The notes below the pieces were generated by a model, which worked only from the letters and a program-made list of their open reading frames with translations, was not told the DNA's origin and made no database searches. Source: Symbiodinium microadriaticum (Eukaryota; Sar; Dinophyceae; Suessiales; Symbiodiniaceae). From it: a stretch of DNA of 64,000 nt. Both the position numbers and the translations under genes were made by a program. The DNA lies in contig LSRX01000716.1 of NCBI GenBank assembly GCA_001939145.1, positions 294,668 to 358,667 on the forward strand. Reading direction: 5' to 3'. Positions 57,601 through 64,000 of the stretch are shown one piece after another; position 1 is the stretch's first letter, and every line of letters begins with the position of its first letter.

Positions 57601-59532
57601 AGTTTCATGTGCGATGGTGTGCAGCTTCCGCTGAGTCGTAAATGGTGGTCAAGCCAATCAGAGGGAAAAAGGTCGCAAAAGAAGTTCCAGGACACGATAT
57701 AACCGACAGTAAGGAAGCAGCTCTGACTAGCTTGTTGTATCCGATCGGGTGTTGTTTCGAGCATGATCGCAAGGTACGCAACCCGTCTCAAGTTCGCCAG
57801 GGCATGTGCTGAAAGACCAGATGCATGGGAAGAGGCACTCGTCCCTCGCAACCTGGTCACCTCCATCGAACATCGAATCGAGAGTAGATCAGGTCTGGCG
57901 TGGTGAGCGCAAGAAAGAGGCGGAGGAACACACCGTTTCAGATGAGGCGCAGCACATCGTCAGGCTGTAATCAGTGTCATTCAGTGTCGTTTTGCTGCCA
58001 ATGATTTCCCGACAGTCTGACCGTAATTACTGTCAGTCAAATCTTGATGTCACCAAAAATCTGTGATTCGTAGTACAGTGAGTGCAACTACAGGACGGTA
58101 CTGGGTTTGTCCCGCTGCCTCAGGGCACCCAGCTCAGCTTTCGCGTGTCGGCAGACCGGGTGGAGCGCCCTCCAGAAGGCGGTACCGGACCCATCCACTG
58201 GGACGACATCTTCCCCGAGGCCTCGCCGCGCCTCGCCGCGCCTCGCATGCCTCGCATCTTACTGTACACGTGTCCTCGCTTGCGCAGGTCGTCCATCCGG
58301 AAGATGACGAGGCCCAAGACAACATCATGGCGGAGGAGCACGAGGCCCACTGTGGCAGATGCGGGGTCTCTCTCCGCTTTCGCAGCCTCACGGCAACTCT
58401 TTGAAGCCAAAGTGACATATCCAGGCCATGACAGAAGGCAGTCATCAAGAGGAGAGTGTGTGTGTGTGTGTGTGCATGTCGAGTCGATGTCAGATGCAGT
58501 TTCCTTGCTGTGAAGGAGCAGTGGCTTATCCTTGGGCCGGACGACAGGATCCACCTTCCTGTGCACTTCAGGCATTGAGACCCAAACATGTGAACCCTTC
58601 AATCATGGGAGCGGGATACGCTCAGTGGCTTAGTCTTACACGGACTTTGGCTCTTGTTGGTGTCGTCGCTGTGTTAATGAACTGAAGCAACAGTGCGTGT
58701 GTAAACATGCGCTTTGCGAACGGAGTCTGTGATGCTGCAGGTATGATAGGTTATTGTCCGGCTTGTGCAGAAAACAGGTCAAGATCGCAGACACGAAGAA
58801 TCCGTTGTACTGATAGGCTCCTACACGCGCACACCCAGCAAAGAATCCGCAGGGTCCTGAGCAGCAAGACGGCCAGAGATTGGTGCTGCGATTCTACCCA
58901 GCCAGAGTAGAGCCAGTACCAGGCAGAGCAAACGCCTTATTCTTGGAGCAGCGAGGGCCGCACAAGCTCTTGGCAGCTGAAGGCAGGAAGTGTCTGCTAG
59001 TGAGAGTTGCGTACGGATGCACACGGCGCCAAGCACGACTAGGCTAAGTTGTATGGACTCGTGAACCTAAAATTCATGCTAGCAACGAACTTAGTGATCC
59101 TTGCAAGGGGAAGAACGGTCGGTACCTCAGCCAGACTTGCTGCCATTTTCGGACCCGGAAGAGCAGTGCGGCAGGCCCATGTCGCCGTCCTGCATCGGTG
59201 TGTCGTTCGCTGCTGCGCGCGAGGCTTCGTCGAGAAAGTCTCTCTGTATGTTTGTCATATGATCAGCTCCGCGAGGGTTTCTAATTGTGCACGGCTGCGG
59301 TTTCCCCGACAACGAGTCACTTTTCGTCAGATCTTCAAGCTGGGCAATCACTTCTTCGCCCATGCTCTGGACTACTTCCTCTTAGACGGATGGGTCACAG
59401 AACATGTCAGGAGCTGTTGGTGGTGGTAGACCGAGTAGACTTGGAAAGACTGAAGCTGAGAGTGCGCCCCAGGATACTTCAAGAACTGTCCACCATGTAC
59501 CGGACTCTGCAATACTGGGAGAAGGCATGTCG
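54640..59532 (+). CDS. KIFBP: KIF-binding protein (KIFBP/KBP family), exons scattered
   Basis: KBP is a TPR-type helical protein that binds kinesin motors and controls microtubule transport and ciliary or axonal function. Recognisable exons, in the order of the animal protein: DPEDNPYKSKYVAREMLEIA (~54938), KVKNVEKLVEEEASIQ (~55206), QVAQAEKCFIRSLERYL (~55477), a TPR helix DVFNQLGMLWCNRGGHKA (~55686), NFLRRAQVMYMRRPQHVRDA (~55813) with CENNYTMT, AETMSRQLE (~56066), DPFDAKDWIRQGSKLVQ (~56706), RNCCALSDFFINDGMFWTAD (~56823), YLLHSALVMCERGGEIV (~56976), then HALDYFLLDGWVTEHV|R (~59361-59410) and ILQELSTMYRTLQYWEKACR (59473-59532). The last two are joined by a GA-AG intron (59411-59472). An upstream exon near 54640-54890 is uncertain, and the C-terminal exons were not found. 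The call rests on several collinear motifs, each short. Confidence 0.7.
57306..57336. repeat. 13-bp perfect GC-rich hairpin
   Basis: GGACGGCCGGTGC (57306-57318) pairs with 57324-57336 over a 5-nt loop, inside a long KIFBP intron. Confidence 0.9.
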
Positions 59533-60956
59533 GTAAGCAGCACGAGCTGCCCTGCAGTCAGATGAACGTTGCAAGCATGTGCTGAAGACAACCATGCCTG
59601 AATGATGTGATTCCATGCAGGATCCAAAGCGGTCTGCTGCGATGCTCAAGCGACGAGCCTGCCGCTCGACGCTCTTGGCACCAGCCAGGTCCAAGTAGAA
59701 CTTTCATGTAGGAAGAAGCGTTGTAGTTGTCCTCGAAGTTGAAGTGGCCTTGTAAAGCTCCATGCTTTTTATTGCATTTGCCCACACCGCTGCTGTCTCG
59801 CCTCAAACTTCAGCGTGCATCTCGGGCCCATCGTCCCCAGCCGCGAGGCTTTCCGGAGTAAGCAATCTCGCTGCACTTGCATGGAAGACTGCGGCACTGG
59901 TGGCAGGAAGCATTCAGTCTTGCATCGCACCGCAAGCACGAGAGCGATGTTGATTCTATGATGTATGACTTAAGCCAAGATTGTTCAAGCCTTTCATTGC
60001 AAGTGGGCATGATGCTGCGCATTCAGAGTTTTTCATTTGCAAGCTCGCGTGGTGATGCTTTGAATGACTGGCATTGAAGAGGCAGTGTTCGTCGGCTCTC
60101 GTAATCTTCGATACATTTGTGCAAGGTTGGATGGGCGACCGCCGAGGAACACAGGGACGACTTGCTGTCCTCGTTTGCGCCAGTTTGCTAAGATGCGTTA
60201 CTGTGAGTGTTACATGGGTGGTTAGCCTGGCTCAGTTGTGTCTTGCATGTCTGATTGCACGTTTGGAAGGAGACCGCGGGTATGGCCGCAGCCGCTGGGG
60301 CCGCGGAGGCCGCGGTGAGGAGGAGGAGGCGAGGGAAAGACAAGAAGCCGCAGAATCCAAGAAAGCTCTTCACCTCACCTCGTGTCGCCCAGGACCGTAG
60401 GGATCCGCCAGCCCGTCCGGAGCGGGCCAAAGGCGCGTCCGTTGGTAACTGAAATGATTGGAGGACACGGAGCCTCAAAGATTTGGGCGGCAGGCGACCA
60501 GAACGACCACCGAGGCTACGGCCGAGACTCTGGTCGGGAGTCCGGCCGTGGTCCATGGGGTCGAGGTCGAGAGGAGGACGAGGCGACGCTTGTCCTTTTG
60601 CTGCCCGCTCATGTGCATGCCGTCCGCAGTAGAAGCACACCATGGCGATGTGCACAAATCATTCCGACGGCAGAGACGCAAACCACTAGTAACTACTGTA
60701 AGAGTCAGAGACTGCGAAAGTCCGGGTTGCGCTGCATGAGTGTCTGACATGTTTTAATGTTTTTTCGGTGACTGTGCAGATTTCATGCACTGTTGGGCCT
60801 CGAGAGGTTAGTCGGATGATGACATGCACCCAAAGAACAAACCATAAATGCCATGTGCTACGTCATCGTCGACATGCCGTCGTGGCGGTAGTCGTAGTCG
60901 TATTCGTAGTCGTGTTCGTAGTCGTAAGCGTAGACGAAGTAGAGGAAGTAGTACTA
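59533..60956. other. No recognised gene; Arg/Gly-rich frames
   Basis: May contain KIFBP 3' exons that I could not identify. 60270-60560 has + frames rich in RG, GR and E (GYGRSRWGRGGRGEEEE; GYGRDSGRESGRGPWGRG), possibly an RGG-type exon or only GC-rich repeat. No domain is visible. Confidence 0.35.
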
Positions 60957-60972
60957 GTGGTGCTGGTAGTAC

Positions 60973-61020
<48 letters not shown>

Positions 61021-61116
61021 CAGCAGCAGCAGCAGCAGCAGGTTGTCGTCGGTAGTAGTACGTGGGTAGTTGTCAGGTAGGTGCTGCTGCTGCTACTGCT
61101 ACTGCTACTGCTACTG

Positions 61117-61153
<37 letters not shown>

Positions 61154-61155
61154 GG
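60957..61155. repeat. (AGT/AGC)n followed by (GCT/ACT)n
   Basis: GTA/AGC repeats (60965-61042), a 40-bp unique centre, then CTG/CTA repeats (61082-61152). The second tract is roughly the reverse complement of the first, giving an imperfect inverted microsatellite pair. Confidence 0.85.
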
Positions 61156-61436
61156 CTAGGCCTGCTGCTGCTACTACTACGACCACTGCTCCCACTATTG
61201 CTCTGCTACTGTCCTACTACTGTCCAACTACCACCACTACCTACACCACTAGAACTACCACTGTCACAGCCACAGCCACTACTGCTGAAACTACTACTAC
61301 CACTGCCAACACGACGACGACTGCTACTCCCACCGCTAATATTGTTTGGCTTCGTCTTTTTGTTCTTGTGTTTTTGTTTGCGTCTTTGGTGATCCTGTTC
61401 TCTTTTGTTTTTCATTACCAGCTCCTGTCGGGTGCA

Positions 61437-62176
61437 GGTGGTTGCTCCACCTTTGACTGTGAGTGGCTGTCAGAACGAGACCATCAGCGCGATCATTGCT
61501 GCTTGGTCAAATTCTGGCAGCAACATCCGTTTCAGCGACAGGTTGGCTGTGGTGATGTGGAAAGAAGCAGAAGTTCAAGATTTGTCGAACGTGGATCAGT
61601 TCCTTGTGCCCACATCCCGCATCTTCAGTAAGCTGTTTGAGGCTGGTGTCTACATGCCAGACAGCCTCAACCACGGGAAGGTGGTGTACAAGAAAAGGGA
61701 AAAGTCTAGAGGCCATCACGCAGTGGACATGGCTGCCCTGTTTTACCTGATTCCGCGCCGCATGTTGTCAGGGCTAGATGTCCTGATCTATTTCTGGGAT
61801 GAGCGGGACGGCAGCCGCCGCAGTGTTGACGACTGTTCACGACAGGTACTACTTACTTCTTTCGGCTTAGGTCCAGAGCTCTGTGGCTGGTGGTTTGGTC
61901 CGAACGTGGGCGGTGACCAGGCCCTGACTCAGAAGTGCTAGCACAGGGCCCGTGGTGGGCTTTCTACGGCTTCCTGTGCAGGTTTGGGCCTATCACCCGA
62001 GCAGGACGGCTGGCACTCCACCTGCTTCGGAGTGGAATGTCCCGCATGACGGCGATATCGACCCCAGCTTCACCGTCTCTGCCATGCGTTCGAGCCCTAG
62101 GTTTAACATTCCCCTCTTTTCAGCTGTATCTGCGCGAGTAGTCCGGTTCCAGTTGTTTCCATCCTACTTCAGCTAA
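61437..62176 (+). CDS. Protein with a DERDG...CGWWFG module (dinoflagellate family, function unknown)
   Basis: A large exon from 61437 (after TGCAG) to 61810 includes GVYMPDSLNHGKVVYKKREK (~61650) and LDVLIYFWDERDG. A GC-AG intron (61811-61870) leads to PELCGWWFGPNVGGDQ (61871-61920). A second GC-AG intron (61921-61981) leads to VWAYHPSRTAGTPPASEWNV (61982) and a stop at 62176. From memory, the sequence around YFWDERDG-CGWWFGPxVGGDQVWAYHP recurs in many proteins of Symbiodiniaceae-like genomes; I know no established function. Its Trp/Tyr-rich core suggests a small globular binding module. The 5' end is unresolved because a microsatellite region precedes it. Confidence 0.75.
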
Positions 62177-62726
62177 GGTTCAGCACCGTCGCCTCCTCCT
62201 GAAGGCAGGTCTCGCACGGACGGCATAAAGGGGTGGGTGTGATGTTCAGCATTGTGAGGGGATGCTGATGAACGCTGGGCCTGACAGGAGAGCCTAGCCC
62301 CTCTGCGGCGCGGAGCCGTACGAGGGAGGCCCCGGTCGATTCTACACCGGCGGTGAACACATGACATGCTCATGCATAGTCTTTTTATACTGTTATGCTT
62401 GTAGACTCTACATGTTATGCTGTAGACAGAACCGAGATAGGAAAAGCAAGGGTGACGAGCTACAGTTGCTACAGTTGCAAGAACAGAACCCTTTTGGCAT
62501 GATGGTTCAGATGGAGTCACCGATGCAAAAGCAACTACGCCTTCGCTAACACAGAACAACACTCGCGAAGAAGACTGAAACCCAACATCAAGGTTTTGTT
62601 TTCTTGACGAATCTCAACAAGTCGGAGAACAGCCGACAGCAAAACCAGGTGGTAGGCATAGCAAATAAAGGCATGAGCAATACAAAAACATCTAGGAGTA
62701 AACAAGCAAGCATGCACATGTCACAT
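62177..62726. other. Intergenic stretch
   Basis: No recognised gene or RNA. Short frames on both strands lack motifs. Confidence 0.5.
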
Positions 62727-62899
<173 letters not shown>

Positions 62900-63183
62900 T
62901 TGGTAGGAGGGAGCAGGAGTTGGACTCAGCACGAGCAGCACGAGGAGGGTTGAGGGAAGGGGAGCAGCGGAGGGGACTGCGGCAGACGAGCTGGAGTTTC
63001 GGGGAGCTGTGGACTGTGCGACTGTGGTACAACCTGAGGAATCACGACACTTCCAAGCCGGAAAATCCGCTATTCCTCTTCTACTCCTTTCACCTGCTCC
63101 ACACGCCTCTGCAGGCTTTGGCAAGCCCAATATCTGTCTCTCTTCTTCTCTTGCTCGCTCTTTTGGGTGTTTTAATCTGCAGG

Positions 63184-64000
63184 TGCCCAAAGCCTGGCTC
63201 GAGAAGCTGGATGCCTTAGTTTCCGCGGCAGGGGGCAAGCCGATTGACAGTGAGAACAGGCTCGGCTTGACTCCGAACAGCTCCTAGCTTTGTGTGTGGG
63301 ATCGTTTCTGGAACCCGTGACCGACGCATTTGGCACCCAATCTGCAGGCGCCTGTATGCCGCCATGACCCTGTACATGGATGCCGCCATCGGCGAGGCTG
63401 TCGATGCACTGAAGCAGAAGAAGATGTACGCATTCTGGCAGCATCCCACCAGCTGTTACCCAAGCAGCATCCATCTTGAGAATTCTAGTGCTTTGCCGAC
63501 TGACAGCTCCTTTGAGTGTCTGGTCCCACTGACCTAGCCCCTTCTTCCACAGGTCACTTACTCCTGTGACTAAGACTTTGTTGGTTGCAGCTGTGTGTCA
63601 AGGCCCAGACGGGAAACAGGAAATGCGTTAATTTAGGATTTCAGCTCAAGGACAACACGCTGATCATTTTCACCTCGGACAATGGTGGCCCCATCTACGA
63701 GCCCGGCGCTGCTTCCAATCATCCTTTGCTAGGCTGAGGGAGCAGTCGGACACGAAACGCCATGGTCTTGCTTCCGTTCGCATGCCCTGACAGGTGGCAA
63801 GTACACCGATTGGGAGGGTGGTGTGCGCACAAATGCTTGGGTTTCGGGTGGATTTGTGCCTGCGAAAAGGCAGGGAAAGCCTTGAGCGTCCCGCAGCTTG
63901 TTTGGAATGAGCGTCCGAGAAGCACCTGTGCTTTACTGACAGGCGCGGGGCAAAATACAACGGCATCATCAATGTAGCTGACTGGTATCTCGGGTTGAGA
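63184..64000 (+). CDS. Arylsulfatase (middle part; 3' end beyond the window)
   Basis: Sulfatase-family hydrolase of sulfate esters, normally secreted or in an endomembrane compartment. Exons: VPKAWLEKLDALVSAAGGKP (63184-63259), RLYAAMTLYMDAAIGEAVDA and LKQKKMY (63348-63429), DNTLIIFTSDNGGPIYEPGA (63651-63732), GGKYTDWEGGVRTNAWVSGG and FVPAK (63794-63869), and RGAKYNGIINVADWYLGL (63943 to the window edge). The S/T-DNGG metal-binding motif and GGK-x-DWEGG-x-R are classic sulfatase signatures. Every intron I can place (63260, 63430, 63733, 63870) starts with GC and ends AG. The N-terminal C/S-x-P-x-R catalytic motif must lie in upstream exons that I did not find. Confidence 0.9.

Noticed and set aside
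57498..57866. - strand 122-residue frame with a hydrophobic segment
   Set aside because: It is open and has one possible membrane helix, but lies opposite a KIFBP intron, has no family match and would be the only - strand gene.
60188..60655. - strand Leu/Arg-rich frame
   Set aside because: Complement of GC-rich Arg/Gly-coding DNA; no motif on the - strand.

Overview
The window reads as nuclear DNA of a dinoflagellate. Genes are split into many short exons. Introns repeatedly start with GC or GA as well as GT and end AG, usually with G as the next exonic base. Telomere-type TTTAGGG repeats, long trinucleotide microsatellites and dinoflagellate-type protein families are present, and every gene I can recognise lies on the + strand, as in the unidirectional clusters of Symbiodiniaceae-like genomes. 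Gene models were built by eye from conserved protein motifs, so exon edges are firm only where a position is stated, and most 5' and 3' ends are approximate.

Layout. 1-1535: an exactly periodic 61-bp array of (TAC)16+T blocks separated by unique 12-nt spacers, cut by the window start. 1536-2935: degenerate AT-rich repeat, then two foldback (MITE-like) elements. 3166-16562: a RAD16/RAD5-like SNF2 DNA translocase with SAP and RING-H2 domains; its introns are full of microsatellites. About 19178-21297: ribose-phosphate pyrophosphokinase. About 21790-30206: a cyclic-nucleotide-binding, KCNH/CNG-like channel whose pore lacks the usual filter motif; its C-linker intron (23757-29620) holds a decayed reverse-transcriptase element flanked by ~270-285 bp direct repeats. 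30207-35075: no recognised gene, but two 10-bp tandem arrays in inverted orientation. 35076-36084: a protein kinase gene carrying two ~40-bp foldbacks, each made from one of its own catalytic motifs, and lacking the DFG-APE segment. 38148-42844: CBF5/dyskerin. 42955-49571: a single-domain voltage-gated cation channel with C-terminal EF hands. 49572-54640: repeats, an assembly gap and an AT-richer stretch. About 54640-59532: KIF-binding protein (KIFBP/KBP). 61437-62176: a protein with a DERDG...CGWWFG module. 63184-64000: an arylsulfatase running off the window.

The genes are functionally unrelated (repair, nucleotide synthesis, membrane excitability, pseudouridylation, cilia/kinesin regulation, sulfate metabolism), as expected of a dinoflagellate co-oriented cluster rather than an operon. 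The least explained structures are the 61-bp phased array at the left edge and the paired motif-derived foldbacks in the kinase gene.
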